NCBI GenBank assembly: GCA_020638155.1
Contig: JACKJB010000001.1
Span: 868,001 to 932,000 of the forward strand
Direction of reading: 5' to 3'
Length of the DNA stretch: 64,000 bases
DNA from: Rhodospirillales bacterium
Lineage (GTDB): Bacteria > Pseudomonadota > Alphaproteobacteria > Micavibrionales > Micavibrionaceae
The number at the start of each line of letters is the position of its first letter. Within the stretch, counting starts at the first letter, position 1. The position numbers were made by a program, and so were the translations under genes. This document shows, one piece after another, positions 42,321 through 51,637 of this stretch. The notes under the pieces are model-generated. The model worked only from the letters and a program-made list of their open reading frames with translations. It had not been told where the DNA came from and did not search any database.

Positions 42321-43496
42321 ATGTTGCGTATTGCTTTAGGCACGATTTTACTGGCGGCAGGCATGGCCTCTATGGCCTTTGCCGAAACGCCGCCTTTACC
42401 GCAGCGTAAAGCCCAGTCGCTTGAAACCGTCCAGCAGGATTTAAAGCACAAGCGCGCCTCGCAAATGAGCCTTGAGCGCAAAATGAGCGAGGTTAAAGCA
42501 GACCTGGAAAAGACCCGTCAGGAGCTGGTCAGCATCGCGCAGGATGTCCAGAAGAACGAAGCGGAACTCAGCCGCCTTGAAGAGAGCATCGCCAAGCGCA
42601 GCGCCGAAGAAAACCCTTAGTGAGAAGCTCGAGCAGGATTACGGCTCTATCGCCAACCTGATCCTTGCACTGGAGCGGATGCGGCGCATTCCGCCGGAAT
42701 CGTTGATTGTGCGGCCCGGCGCCCCTTTGGAAACGGCGCAGTCGGCGATGCTGCTGCAGGGTACCCTGCCCGCCATCCATCACAGGGCGGACCAGCTTTC
42801 GGCTGAGCTTAAGAAGCTGAATGAGATTACAAAGGCGCTGCAGGCTGACCGCGAGGCTGCGCTTACGACCAAAGCCCGGCTGGAAAAACGCCGGCAGGAT
42901 ATAGCGACGCTAATCGATAAGCGGGAAGAGCTTTTTGGTACGATCCAGACGGACTACGCTGAAAATAAGCGCACGGTGGCTCGTCTGTCCAAGGAAGCCA
43001 AAACCCTGATGGAGCTGATTACCAAGCTGGAGCAGGAAGAGCAGCGGCGAGAAGCCACGCCTGCCGCCCGCAACGTGGCTAAGCTCTACGATAACACATC
43101 CCGAACAAAGGCACGGCCCGCCTGCCGGTTTCCGGCTTTATCACGGTTGGGTACGGCACGACGGATGAAATTGGAGCTTACAGCCAGGGCATCAAGCTTG
43201 AAGCCCGGCCCGGCTCTCTTGCTGTAGCCCCGATGGGAGGGATTGTCCGTTTTGCCGGGCAATTTAAAAATTACGGCAATATGGTTATTATCGAGCATAA
43301 AAACGGCTATCACAGCCTGATTGCCGGGCTGCACCGCATTGACGCACCTGTCGAAGGGCGGATAAATGCGGGGGAACCTATCGGGCAATTGCCCTTAACC
43401 TCTTCCCGTGGCGGCCGTCCGGCGCTATATTATGAGTTGCGCCGCAATGGCCAACCCGTGAATCCGGCAGACATGATTGCCGATCTGAAAAGTTAA
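42321..43496 (+). pseudogene. envC: Murein hydrolase activator EnvC-like (LytM/M23), two frameshifts
   Basis: EnvC-type proteins activate amidases at division. The N-terminal part has a signal peptide (ending MAFAE) and coiled coil, and ends at a TAG at 42618. The coiled coil resumes in another frame (KKTLSEKLEQDYGSIANLIL) from about 42600. A second shift near 43103 leads to VSGFITVGYGTTDE and a LytM domain (MVIIEHKNGYHSLIAGLHRID; ALYYELRRNGQPVNP) ending at 43496. The zinc ligands of active M23 enzymes are replaced, as in true EnvC activators. It is followed by ctpA, the normal neighbour. Confidence 0.88.
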
Positions 43497-43519
43497 ACCA
43501 AGCAATGAAGGTAAATGGA

Positions 43520-44917
43520 ATGCGCATAAGAAAATCCCTGCTGATGATGACAAATCTGGCCGTTGCCGGGATGTTACTGGTTTCCCCTGTCATGGCGCAG
43601 GATGATGAGCGCATGGCCGGAACCAAGCCGGAAGCGGAGATTAACGATACCAGCGAAACCTATCGCCAGCTCAATTTGTTCGGGGATGTGTTCGAGCGCG
43701 TTCGGGCGCAATATGTCGATGAAGTCCCGGATGAAGAACTGGTAGAGACGGCGATTAACGGGATGCTGGTTTCTCTTGATCCACACTCTTCCTATCTTGA
43801 CGAAGATGATTTTGAGGAAATGCAGGTCCAGACCCGCGGCGAATTCGGCGGTCTCGGGATCGAAGTCACGATGGAAAACGGGGTGGTAAAAGTCGTCTCC
43901 CCTATCGATGACACCCCGGCTTACCGGGCCGGTGTGATGGCGGGCGATTATATTACCCATCTTGATGACGAGCCGATTGTCGGCCTGTCGCTCAGTGAAG
44001 CGGTCGATAAGATGCGCGGTAAAGTCGGGACGGATATCAAGCTGACCATCCGCCGCGAAGATGTTTCCGAGCCGGTTGAAATTACCTTGACCCGCGATGT
44101 CATCAAAATCCGTGCCGTCCGTCACAAGGTTATTGATGAGACAATCGGCTATGTCCGGATTACGACCTTTAACCAGAATACGGATTCCGGCCTGCGGAAG
44201 TCGGTGGAAGAAATCAAGGCGGAGATCGGGAATAAGCTCGAAGGGCTGGTGCTTGACCTGCGGAACAATCCGGGCGGGCTTCTGGATCAGGCAATTGCCG
44301 TGTCCGATGACTTCCTTGAAAAGGGTGAGATTGTCTCCACACGCGGTCGTCACGAATTTGATACCAAGCGGGATAATGCCACGCCGGGCGATATCGTTGA
44401 CGGGCTGCCGGTGGTTGTCCTGATTAACGGCGGGTCGGCGTCCGCTTCGGAGATTGTCGCCGGGGCGCTGCAGGACCACCGCCGGGCGATCATCCTGGGG
44501 ACGCAGTCTTTTGGTAAAGGCTCTGTGCAGACGGTTATCCCCCTGCCCGGTCATGGCGCGATGCGTTTGACGACGGCGCGGTATTACACACCTTCGGGCC
44601 GCTCTATCCAGGCGAAAGGCATTGAGCCGGATATCATTGTCGAACCGGCAAAGATTGAATCAGTCAACGTGCAACGCCTTCGTGAGTCTGATTTGCGCGG
44701 GGCACTTGAAAACCCGAACAAACCGGATAAGGAAGAGAAAAACGACAAGGGCGAAAACCCGGCAGAGCAGGATATCAGCAAAGATGATGTTGACGATTAT
44801 CAGCTGTCCCGTGCGATCGACCTGATCCGCGGTGTCTCGCTCTACGAAAAACGCTTTACCGAGACCCCTGCTGCGGCGGCAAGTAAGCCAAAGGCTGAGC
44901 AGCCCGCAGACCCGTAA
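43520..44917 (+). CDS. ctpA: Carboxy-terminal processing protease (S41)
   Basis: Periplasmic tail-specific protease. About 465 residues: signal peptide (to about VMAQD), an N-terminal helical region, a PDZ domain (about 85-170; GGLGIEVTMENGVVKV; PAYRAGVMAGDYI), then the S41 fold. The catalytic Ser lies in GSASASEIVAGAL and the Lys in GTQSFGKGSVQT. The tail is charged and low-complexity. I choose the ATG at 43520 (MRIRKSL) because AAGG is at fair spacing; 43505 is an alternative. The gene is undamaged, in contrast to the three before it. Confidence 0.95.
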   Translation: MRIRKSLLMMTNLAVAGMLLVSPVMAQDDERMAGTKPEAEINDTSETYRQLNLFGDVFERVRAQYVDEVPDEELVETAINGMLVSLDPHSSYLDEDDFEEMQVQTRGEFGGLGIEVTMENGVVKVVSPIDDTPAYRAGVMAGDYITHLDDEPIVGLSLSEAVDKMRGKVGTDIKLTIRREDVSEPVEITLTRDVIKIRAVRHKVIDETIGYVRITTFNQNTDSGLRKSVEEIKAEIGNKLEGLVLDLRNNPGGLLDQAIAVSDDFLEKGEIVSTRGRHEFDTKRDNATPGDIVDGLPVVVLINGGSASASEIVAGALQDHRRAIILGTQSFGKGSVQTVIPLPGHGAMRLTTARYYTPSGRSIQAKGIEPDIIVEPAKIESVNVQRLRESDLRGALENPNKPDKEEKNDKGENPAEQDISKDDVDDYQLSRAIDLIRGVSLYEKRFTETPAAAASKPKAEQPADP

Positions 44918-44935
44918 TAAGCTGAAAGGACAGTT

Positions 44936-46018
44936 ATGGCCGCAGCGCAGGCTGAGCACACACAACAGAAACTTTCAAAGAAGGCGTTTTTTCACGGTCT
45001 TCTTGTTGTTGGTGTGTTTTACGGTCTGCTTGCCGGCTGGCTTATGATCGGCGGCAAGGCGACGATGGAGAAGCAGCAACAAAAGCTGGCGTCGCAAACA
45101 ATCATTATCCACTGGCCGGGCGATGTTGCCAAAACCATCCGGCAACATGATTTGGAAAATACCCCCCATGCACCGGAAGATATAGATTACGGGCCGCTGG
45201 ATGTCATGGAAAGCGGACTGGCGGCGGCCCCGATCGACGGGCTGTATGAAAAGACCCCAGATGGCCATTTGCCTGTTGTGAGACAAAAAGACGGCCTTAC
45301 GCCATTTGCGGCATATCGCCGTCCTTTCGATCTTCACAGCACGGACAACCCCATTATCGCCATAGCGATCGCCGGACTCGGGCTTTCTGACGTTGCGACG
45401 GAATCCGCTGTCAGGACGATGCCTCAGGAAATATCTTTTATTATCTCGCCTTACGCGCCCTCGATCGATTTCTGGGTCCGGGAATCCCGTGCGCGGGGAC
45501 ATGAAGTCTGGTTAAGCTTCCCCATGGAAAGTGATCGCTATCCTGTCGATGATCCCGGCCCCCATACAATGCTGGTTGGCGCACCAGAGCGGGAAAACCA
45601 GTACAAGATGGAGTGGCTCTTGTCACGGACGGATGGCTATATCGGGTTTGTTACCGACAATAACCCCGCCTTTCTTGAGGCGTCTAATGATATGCGGCCG
45701 ATTATCGGCAATATTTATCACCGGGGCTTAGGCTTTGTAGATGGCAGTTCTCATCCGACCCTGATCCCGCAGACGATGGCTGCCGGTCAGAATGCGCCTT
45801 ATGCGTCCATAGATCTTTGGATAGATAAGGATGATGCCAGCCAGAGAGCCATTGACGCCGCGCTGAAGACGCTTGAGGAAACAGCAAGGAAAAAAGGATT
45901 TGCCGCCGGGGTCATCCATCCCCTTCCCGTCAGTTACCAGCAGGTTCTTGCCTGGACCAAAACATTAAAGAGCAAAGGCATTGTCCTTGTGCCGTTATCA
46001 GCCACCACAGGATATTAA
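44936..46018 (+). CDS. Divergent polysaccharide deacetylase (YibQ/DUF610 family)
   Basis: 360 residues: one N-terminal membrane helix (FHGLLVVGVFYGLLAGWLMIGG), a linker, then a NodB-like barrel. Landmarks are PIIAIAIAGLGLSDVATESA, LPQEISFIISPYAPS-like strand, HEVWLSFPME, GYIGFVTDNNPAF and RGLGFVDGSSHP. The family is predicted to act on envelope polysaccharide, but activity is unproven. It follows ctpA by 18 bases and precedes rppH, a conserved trio in alphaproteobacteria. Confidence 0.87.
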   Translation: MAAAQAEHTQQKLSKKAFFHGLLVVGVFYGLLAGWLMIGGKATMEKQQQKLASQTIIIHWPGDVAKTIRQHDLENTPHAPEDIDYGPLDVMESGLAAAPIDGLYEKTPDGHLPVVRQKDGLTPFAAYRRPFDLHSTDNPIIAIAIAGLGLSDVATESAVRTMPQEISFIISPYAPSIDFWVRESRARGHEVWLSFPMESDRYPVDDPGPHTMLVGAPERENQYKMEWLLSRTDGYIGFVTDNNPAFLEASNDMRPIIGNIYHRGLGFVDGSSHPTLIPQTMAAGQNAPYASIDLWIDKDDASQRAIDAALKTLEETARKKGFAAGVIHPLPVSYQQVLAWTKTLKSKGIVLVPLSATTGY

Positions 46019-46030
46019 AAAAAACAAGCC

Positions 46031-46504
46031 ATGAGTAAAACTGATTATTCTCACCTTCCTTACCGCGCCTGTGTCGGCATCGCCTTATTCAATGACGATA
46101 ACAATGTTTTCGTCGGCGAGCGGCTTGATAATCCGGGAGCCTGGCAATTGCCGCAGGGCGGCATTGACGACGGCGAAACGGTTGAGCAAGCATTTTTCCG
46201 GGAAATGCAGGAAGAGATCGGGACCGATAAAGCGGAAATCATCAAAATCCATGACGAAGTGATGCGCTATGATTTGCCGCCGCACCTGCTGGGCAAGCTG
46301 TGGAGCGGGAAATATTGCGGGCAGGAACAAACATGGGTTGCCGCCCGCTTTACCGGGACGGACGCCGATATCAATATTTACTATGACCGCTTCCCCGAGT
46401 TTAAAGCGTGGCAGTGGGTCGGGCTGAATGAAATTCTGAACCTGATCGTGCCGTTCAAACGCGACACCTATCGTCAGGTGATTGAGGCGTTTAAGGATAT
46501 TTGA
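46031..46504 (+). CDS. rppH: RNA pyrophosphohydrolase (Nudix)
   Basis: Removes pyrophosphate from the 5' end of mRNA and so starts decay; also hydrolyses dinucleoside polyphosphates. 157 residues with the full Nudix box: GGIDDGETVEQAFFREMQEE followed by IGT. It also has YRACVGIALFNDDNNVFVG at the start and the TWVAARFTGTDADINI strand, matching RppH/IalA. It lies 12 bases after the YibQ-like gene. It is convergent with tolB across a palindromic repeat. Confidence 0.95.
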   Translation: MSKTDYSHLPYRACVGIALFNDDNNVFVGERLDNPGAWQLPQGGIDDGETVEQAFFREMQEEIGTDKAEIIKIHDEVMRYDLPPHLLGKLWSGKYCGQEQTWVAARFTGTDADINIYYDRFPEFKAWQWVGLNEILNLIVPFKRDTYRQVIEAFKDI

Positions 46505-46579
46505 TTCTCTATCCACCATCATTCCCGCGGCACAGCGAAACCGCGCTTATTGGAGGGAATCAACCAAAACCAACAACAG

Positions 46580-46650
46580 TGTCATTTCGAAGCGGAGCTG
46601 AGAAATCCCCAGATTACCGGGAGACCCCTCACATGCGTTCAGGATGACAG
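46580..46650. repeat. 72 bp palindromic repeat between rppH and tolB
   Basis: Begins GTCATTTCGAAGCGGAGCTG and ends CATGCGTTCAGGATGACAG. Read on the other strand it is nearly the same as 56667-56738 (shared TCACATGCGTTC, GAGAAATC and GATGACAG blocks). It lies between two convergent genes, so it may also stop transcription from both sides. Confidence 0.75.
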
Positions 46651-46665
46651 CTCTTACCGGAGATA

Positions 46666-47997
46666 TCAGGGATTTAACGGCGACCACGCCGGATCAGACC
46701 CGTCAACCGGGGTTTTGAGCTGGCGCTCGTTATAACCGGTCAGGTCGATTGTGTAGACCTTGGCTTGCCGCCCTTCCCCTTTCGGACCGGTCGGCACTTC
46801 CTTGAAGTATGCCAGGACGCGGCCGTTCGGCGACCAGGTTGGGCCTTCGACGTGATAGGCCGATGTAATCAGGCGCTCGCCGGAGCCATCCGGACGGATG
46901 ACGCCGATATAAAACTTGCCCTGATACAGGCGGGTGAAGGCGATCAGGTCTCCGCGCGGCGACCATACCGGGTTGGCGTACCGCCCTTTGCCGAAAGTGA
47001 TCCGTTTTGCATCACCGCCATTGGCATCCATAACGTAGAGCTGCTGGGTCCCGCCCCGGTCTGATTCAAACACGACGCGCTTTCCATCGGGTGCGTAAGA
47101 CGGGCTGGTATCGATCCCGAGATGGTTGGTCAGACGGTCAATACGCCGGGTTTTCAGGTCCATCGTGTAAATATCACTGTTCCCGTCCTGTGCCATACTC
47201 ATGATAACTTTACGGCCGTCCGGCGAGAAGCGCGGCGCGAAGGTCATGCCGGGGAAATCGCCGAGAACCTGCTGCTTGCCGGTATCGATGTCATACAGGT
47301 AAACACGGGGCTTGCGCTTGTAATAGGCAAGATAGGTAATCGTTTGCTGGTTCGGCGAGAAGCGCGGCGTCAGTACCAGCGTATTCCCATCGGTCAGGTA
47401 ATGATGATTGGCGCCGTCCTGGTCCATGATAGCAAGGCGTTTTTTACGGGCCATAGCCGGGCCGCTTTCGGCGATGTAAACGATCCGGGAGTCAAAGTAG
47501 CCTTCTTCTCCGGTAATCCGCTTGTAAATCTCATCGGCAATAATATGTGCAATGCGGCGCCAATTTTGCGGCGTCGTGGTGTAGGCCATGCCGGCAAGCT
47601 GCTGTTCGCTGAAGACATCCCACAGGCGGAATTCAACGCGGGTACGTCCGTCGGAAGAGCGGGTTACGGTCCCGGTGATAAGCGCTTGCGCGTTAATCGC
47701 CCGCCATTCGCCAAAGCGCGGCCCCTGGGCGTTAATCGAAGCGGCATCCTGAATAAAGGCGCGTGGATTGATGGGAGAGAACAGCCCTGTGCGCTCAAGG
47801 TCGGCGCTGATGACGCTCGGCATATCGCGGGCGACTGTGGTATCGGCCCCCGGCTCTGCGTGGAAAGTACTGATGGCAATCGGCAAAGGTTCGAGTGTCG
47901 GAGAATCGACCGTAACGGAAACCTTGGCCTGCGCTGCGGATAACGGCAGCATCACAGCCAGTAATAACATGACAACAGCACGGGTAATTTTTTTCAT
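46666..47997 (-). CDS. tolB: Tol-Pal system protein TolB
   Basis: Periplasmic beta-propeller that links TolA to Pal and helps outer-membrane constriction. 443 residues: signal peptide (ending SAAQAK), an N-terminal domain (PLPIAISTFHAEPGADTT), then repeated WD-like blades with the TolB motif: PRFSPNQQTITYLAY, PRFSPDGRKVIMSM, PSYAPDGKRVVFESDRGG, PVWSPRGDLIAFTR. It ends DPAWSPLNP. In most proteobacteria pal follows tolB; here the next gene is a convergent rppH, so pal must be elsewhere. Confidence 0.96.
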   Translation of the reverse strand: MKKITRAVVMLLLAVMLPLSAAQAKVSVTVDSPTLEPLPIAISTFHAEPGADTTVARDMPSVISADLERTGLFSPINPRAFIQDAASINAQGPRFGEWRAINAQALITGTVTRSSDGRTRVEFRLWDVFSEQQLAGMAYTTTPQNWRRIAHIIADEIYKRITGEEGYFDSRIVYIAESGPAMARKKRLAIMDQDGANHHYLTDGNTLVLTPRFSPNQQTITYLAYYKRKPRVYLYDIDTGKQQVLGDFPGMTFAPRFSPDGRKVIMSMAQDGNSDIYTMDLKTRRIDRLTNHLGIDTSPSYAPDGKRVVFESDRGGTQQLYVMDANGGDAKRITFGKGRYANPVWSPRGDLIAFTRLYQGKFYIGVIRPDGSGERLITSAYHVEGPTWSPNGRVLAYFKEVPTGPKGEGRQAKVYTIDLTGYNERQLKTPVDGSDPAWSPLNP

Positions 47998-48021
47998 CTA
48001 AAGCTCTTCCTTTATAGCTCT

Positions 48022-48927
48022 TTACAACATTTTGCGCGGATCAAACCGAACTTCAATCTCACTCCATAATTCATATTTTGCGGGCGGAACATCCAGAGGA
48101 CTGCACCGAAATACCGCCCGGCGCGCCGCATCGGCAGCCGCCCTGAAAAAAGTGTCGCTATTGTAACGCATCTGATTCACAATGTGGATATCCCGAACGG
48201 ATCGATCCGGATTCATAAACAGTTTTAGATCAACAATCAGGTCTTCGGCATAGCGCGCCCCGGCCATGACGCTCCAGCATTGGTTGAGCTGGCGTTTGAG
48301 CGCGTCCATTTCACTCATCGTGATCCTCTCAGAGAAACGCGTCAGCATCGAAGAAGGTTCCGCTTCGCCGGGATTTTTTGTTTGCGACGCCTCTTCTTCT
48401 GTCGGCATCAGGTTCCGCAGCAGCGATTTAAATTCTTCCTGCTGCGTTTCCTGCTGGACGTCCTGTTTCGGTTCCGGCTCCGGTTTTGTCGGACGTTGCA
48501 CCGGTTTGGGCGGTGGCGGTTTGACGGTTTCCATTTTCTTTGGCGGCGCGATATCGTCCGGTTCCGGCGGCGTGGTATCCGCAGCCTTTGGCTCCGGTGG
48601 TTTCGGGGCGACCGGCTTGGGCGGCGTTTTGGCCGTCATTTGCGGCTGAACCGGTTTGGGCGGTTCGTCCTGTGTTTGTTCCGGCTGCTTTTTGCTGCTG
48701 TTCGGGACCGGCTTGGGTTTGTTGGTTGCGGTTATTTCATCAATATCCACCAGTTCAACGGTAATTGGATCGCTGATATCCGGCAGTTCCGGTGTGATAT
48801 ACGGCAGTCCGACAATCGCGATCACCACGATAATCATATGCAGCGCCGCCGAGGAAATCAGCGGGCCTTTCATCCGTGGCTCAAACGCCGCGTTTATATC
48901 ATATGGTGCTGTCGCTGCGGTGGACAT
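48022..48927 (-). CDS. tolA: TolA-like cell envelope integrity protein
   Basis: 301 residues: a short cytoplasmic end, one membrane helix (LISSAALHMIIVVIAIVGLPYI, about residues 25-46), a long Pro/Lys/Glu-rich periplasmic linker (for example KPPPPKPVQRPTKPEPEPK), and a C-terminal domain (about 215-301; MDALKRQLNQCW; DLKLFMNPDRSVRDIHIV; AARRAVFRCSPLDVPP). The C-terminal domain resembles the TolA/TonB-type partner domain. Its position between tolR and tolB supports the call. Confidence 0.9.
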   Translation of the reverse strand: MSTAATAPYDINAAFEPRMKGPLISSAALHMIIVVIAIVGLPYITPELPDISDPITVELVDIDEITATNKPKPVPNSSKKQPEQTQDEPPKPVQPQMTAKTPPKPVAPKPPEPKAADTTPPEPDDIAPPKKMETVKPPPPKPVQRPTKPEPEPKQDVQQETQQEEFKSLLRNLMPTEEEASQTKNPGEAEPSSMLTRFSERITMSEMDALKRQLNQCWSVMAGARYAEDLIVDLKLFMNPDRSVRDIHIVNQMRYNSDTFFRAAADAARRAVFRCSPLDVPPAKYELWSEIEVRFDPRKML

Positions 48928-48953
48928 GATCGCGCCTGTGCAAGGTTTTTAAT

Positions 48954-49400
48954 TTATTTAGCGGGATTGGACAGTAAGGCAACCTTACGGAAGCCCGCTT
49001 TGTTCAGAGTTCCCAAAATATCCATAACGTTACCGTAGTTTAATGTCTGGTCGGCGCGGATAAAAATCCGGCGGTCCGGGTCGTTGTTCGTCATCGCGGT
49101 CAGCAGGTTTACAAGACGGTCACGCTGGACTTCGGTTTCACCAATATAAATGACGCCCTTATCGGTAATGCTGACTTCGAGCGGTTTGTTATCTTCATCT
49201 GTAATCGGGTTGGCATCGGAGCGCGGCAGGTTAATGTCCACACCGGCGGTCAGCAATGGCGCCGTAATCATAAAGACCACCAGCAATACCAGCATCACAT
49301 CAACGAACGGCGTGACATTGATTTCCGACATCGGGCGGTAGGCCCGGCTGCGGCCACCGGCTTTGCCGACGCGGCCCTTGGATTGCATTGATGCGCCCAT
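48954..49400 (-). CDS. tolR: TolR (ExbD-family) protein
   Basis: Proton-motive-force-coupled partner of TolQ. 148 residues: SEINVTPFVDVMLVLLVVFMIT carries the single membrane helix with the conserved Asp (in FVDVMLVLL) for the proton path, followed by the periplasmic domain (VSITDKGVIYIGETEV; RIFIRADQTLNYGNVMDILG). It shares one base with the tolQ stop region (49400), so it is coupled to tolQ. Confidence 0.95.
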   Translation of the reverse strand: MGASMQSKGRVGKAGGRSRAYRPMSEINVTPFVDVMLVLLVVFMITAPLLTAGVDINLPRSDANPITDEDNKPLEVSITDKGVIYIGETEVQRDRLVNLLTAMTNNDPDRRIFIRADQTLNYGNVMDILGTLNKAGFRKVALLSNPAK

Positions 49401-50182
49401 TACGCCACCTTCCGCTTGCTGCCGGCGCTTGCGCTCGCGCTGCTGCTGCCGTTGCTGTCCTGCATATCAAGGTGACGGGACAGGATCGCGGAAAACTCGC
49501 TGACAAACGTATCAAGGCGGTCGGCGTAACGATCCAGGCTGTTGGTGAAGATGTTATAGGAAACCACGGCGGGAATGGCGGCCACCAGCCCAAGGGCTGT
49601 TGCGAACAAGGCTTCGGCGATGCCCGGCGCGACGACGGCAAGGCTGGTATTGTTCGTTCCGGCAATAGCAGTGAAGCTGTTCATAATCCCCCAGACAGTC
49701 CCGAACAGGCCGATAAATGTCGCCGTCGATCCGACGCTGGCAAGGAAGGTCATGCCGCGTTCCAGCGCATTCATTTCCTTATTGATGGAAGTGCCCATCG
49801 CGCGCTCCACGCGCTGCTTCAGGCTGGCTTGCAGGCTTTCGCGGGCCGGGATACCGCCGGCGACGCCGTTATGCCATTCCTCCATCCCGGCGCAGAAGGT
49901 TTTAATGAGCGGATCCTGCTTGCCCTTTTTGACGCGCTGGTACAGCTTATCCAGCGGTTCACCCGACCAGAATGAATCCTCGAATTTCTGGGCGCGTTTG
50001 TTCAGGCGTTTAAGCGTCCCGCGTTTTTCCAGAATAATCGCCCAGCTCCAGACCGATGCCATCATCAGCACCAGCATGACAAATTTCACCACAACATCAG
50101 CCTGCAGGAACAGACCCCACATCGATAAATCACCGGTAAAGCTCTCGCCGATCACGGCGGCATCTACGGTTCTGTCAGTCAT
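49400..50182 (-). CDS. tolQ: TolQ (ExbB-family) protein
   Basis: Inner-membrane motor subunit. 260 residues with three membrane helices: residues about 28-50 (VVKFVMLVLMMASVWSWAIILE), about 145-170 (LASVGSTATFIGLFGTVWGIM) and about 185-205 (PGIAEALFATALGLVAAIPAVV). The MotA/TolQ/ExbB block GTVWGIMNSF is clear. It overlaps the ybgC end by 8 bases. Confidence 0.96.
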   Translation of the reverse strand: MTDRTVDAAVIGESFTGDLSMWGLFLQADVVVKFVMLVLMMASVWSWAIILEKRGTLKRLNKRAQKFEDSFWSGEPLDKLYQRVKKGKQDPLIKTFCAGMEEWHNGVAGGIPARESLQASLKQRVERAMGTSINKEMNALERGMTFLASVGSTATFIGLFGTVWGIMNSFTAIAGTNNTSLAVVAPGIAEALFATALGLVAAIPAVVSYNIFTNSLDRYADRLDTFVSEFSAILSRHLDMQDSNGSSSASASAGSKRKVA

Positions 50183-50585
50183 TGTTCAAAGCCTCTTTCA
50201 CTTTTTCCGGTAAACGCACCGGCTTTCCATTTGTTCCTACGCAGGCCAGAGTTACATTCATTTCAAATAACACCTGGCACTCTGCATTATCTTTGGGGCG
50301 AAAAACAGTCTGCTTCATGGCAAAACTGGCATTTTTCACAGCGGTAACGGATGTTTCCACCCGCACAACGTCATCAAGGCATGCCGGGGCGATATAGTCG
50401 GCCTCCACATGCCGGACGACGAACATAAATCCATCGCGCTCCATTAAAGGTTTATTCTCAAAACCCGCGCAGCGCAAGAGTTCCGTGCGCCCCCGTTCAC
50501 AGAATTTAAGGTAATTCGCGTAATAGACAATCCCCCCGGCATCGGTATCTTCGTAATAAATGCGGATATCGATGGAATGGGTCAT
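50175..50585 (-). CDS. ybgC: Tol-Pal associated acyl-CoA thioesterase YbgC
   Basis: Hot-dog fold thioesterase. 136 residues with the catalytic Asp in IRIYYEDTDAGGIVYYANYLKFCERGR, the family signature, then VVRHVEADYIAPACLDD. The position before tolQ is the conserved one. It starts 5 bases after the ruvB stop, linking the recombination and Tol genes into one transcript. Confidence 0.95.
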   Translation of the reverse strand: MTHSIDIRIYYEDTDAGGIVYYANYLKFCERGRTELLRCAGFENKPLMERDGFMFVVRHVEADYIAPACLDDVVRVETSVTAVKNASFAMKQTVFRPKDNAECQVLFEMNVTLACVGTNGKPVRLPEKVKEALNND

Positions 50586-50590
50586 CAGCT

Positions 50591-51637
50591 TTATTCGGAA
50601 TCCTGTAACATATCCATCTGGCTCGATTTTGTCGGCTGCAGACCAAGATAACCAAAGCCTTTTGGCGACAGGACCCTGCCCCGCGGGGTGCGCTGGACTA
50701 AACCCTGCTGCATTAGATACGGCTCGATGACGTCTTCGAGGACATCGCGCTGTTCGGATAGCGCGGCGGCAAGGGTTTCCACGCCGACCGGGCCGCCGCC
50801 GTAATGTTCGGCGATGCAGGTCAGGTAACGGCGGTCCATCATATCGAGGCCGGACGAATCGACATCGAGTTTGCGCAGCGCTGCATCGGCGGCTTTAGCG
50901 TCAATCTCTTTGACTTTGAGGACATAGCCGAAATCGCGGACACGGCGGGTTAAGCGCCCGGCAATGCGCGGGGTACCACGGGAGCGGCGGGCGATTTCAA
51001 ACGCCCCCTCCTCGGTCAGGTTCATCGACAGCAGGCCCGCGGTCCGTTTGACGATCAATGCCAGTTCATCCGGGGTATAGAATTCCAGTCGCAACGGGAT
51101 ACCGAAACGATCACGCAGCGGGTTTGCCAGAAGGCCGGAACGCGTGGTCGCGCCGATCAGCGTAAAGGGCGGCAGGTCGATCTGAACCGAGCGTGCCGCC
51201 GGGCCTTCGCCGATAATCAGGTCGAGCTTGTGGTCTTCCATCGCGGGATAGAGAATTTCTTCGACTAAAGGATTGAGCCGGTGGATTTCATCGATAAACA
51301 GTACATCATGCGGTTCAAGATTTGTCAGGATCGCGGCAAGATCACCCGCTTTTGCCAGGATCGGGCCGGAGGTTGCCCGAAAGCCCACACCGAGTTCCTT
51401 AGCGATAATCTGAGCCAGCGTTGTCTTCCCCAGCCCCGGCGGCCCAAACAGGAGCACATGATCCATGGCATCGCCCCGGCTGCTGGCGGAATCGATAAAC
51501 ACGCGCAGATTTTCGCGGACAGGCTGCTGTCCGGTAAAATCCTCAAGACGCAGCGGGCGCAGCGAGGTTTCCGGATCGTCACGCTCGGTGCGTTCGGCTT
51601 CAAGCTCGGGGTTGCGCTCAAGGACGGTTTCCATCAC
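50591..51637 (-). CDS. ruvB: Holliday junction DNA helicase RuvB
   Basis: AAA+ motor for branch migration. 348 residues: RPLRLEDFTGQQPVRENLRVF, Walker A LFGPPGLGKTTLA, Walker B DVLFIDEIHRLN, sensor GATTRSGLLANPLRDRFG, and the C-terminal winged helix (YLMQQGLVQRTPRGRVL). It overlaps ruvA by 4 bases. The N-terminal 20 residues are charged and slightly longer than in E. coli. Confidence 0.98.
   Translation of the reverse strand: MMETVLERNPELEAERTERDDPETSLRPLRLEDFTGQQPVRENLRVFIDSASSRGDAMDHVLLFGPPGLGKTTLAQIIAKELGVGFRATSGPILAKAGDLAAILTNLEPHDVLFIDEIHRLNPLVEEILYPAMEDHKLDLIIGEGPAARSVQIDLPPFTLIGATTRSGLLANPLRDRFGIPLRLEFYTPDELALIVKRTAGLLSMNLTEEGAFEIARRSRGTPRIAGRLTRRVRDFGYVLKVKEIDAKAADAALRKLDVDSSGLDMMDRRYLTCIAEHYGGGPVGVETLAAALSEQRDVLEDVIEPYLMQQGLVQRTPRGRVLSPKGFGYLGLQPTKSSQMDMLQDSE

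Noticed and set aside
41389..43496. True loss of rsfS, rlmH and envC
   Set aside because: Listed as pseudogenes as the sequence stands, but I do not favour real decay. Indels dominate, conserved residues remain intact and the affected genes are contiguous, which fits local sequence error better.
43574..44554. 326-codon open frame on the minus strand
   Set aside because: Antisense to ctpA with its PDZ and S41 motifs.
47122..47943. 273-codon open frame on the plus strand
   Set aside because: Antisense to tolB, where the repeated propeller motifs are unmistakable.
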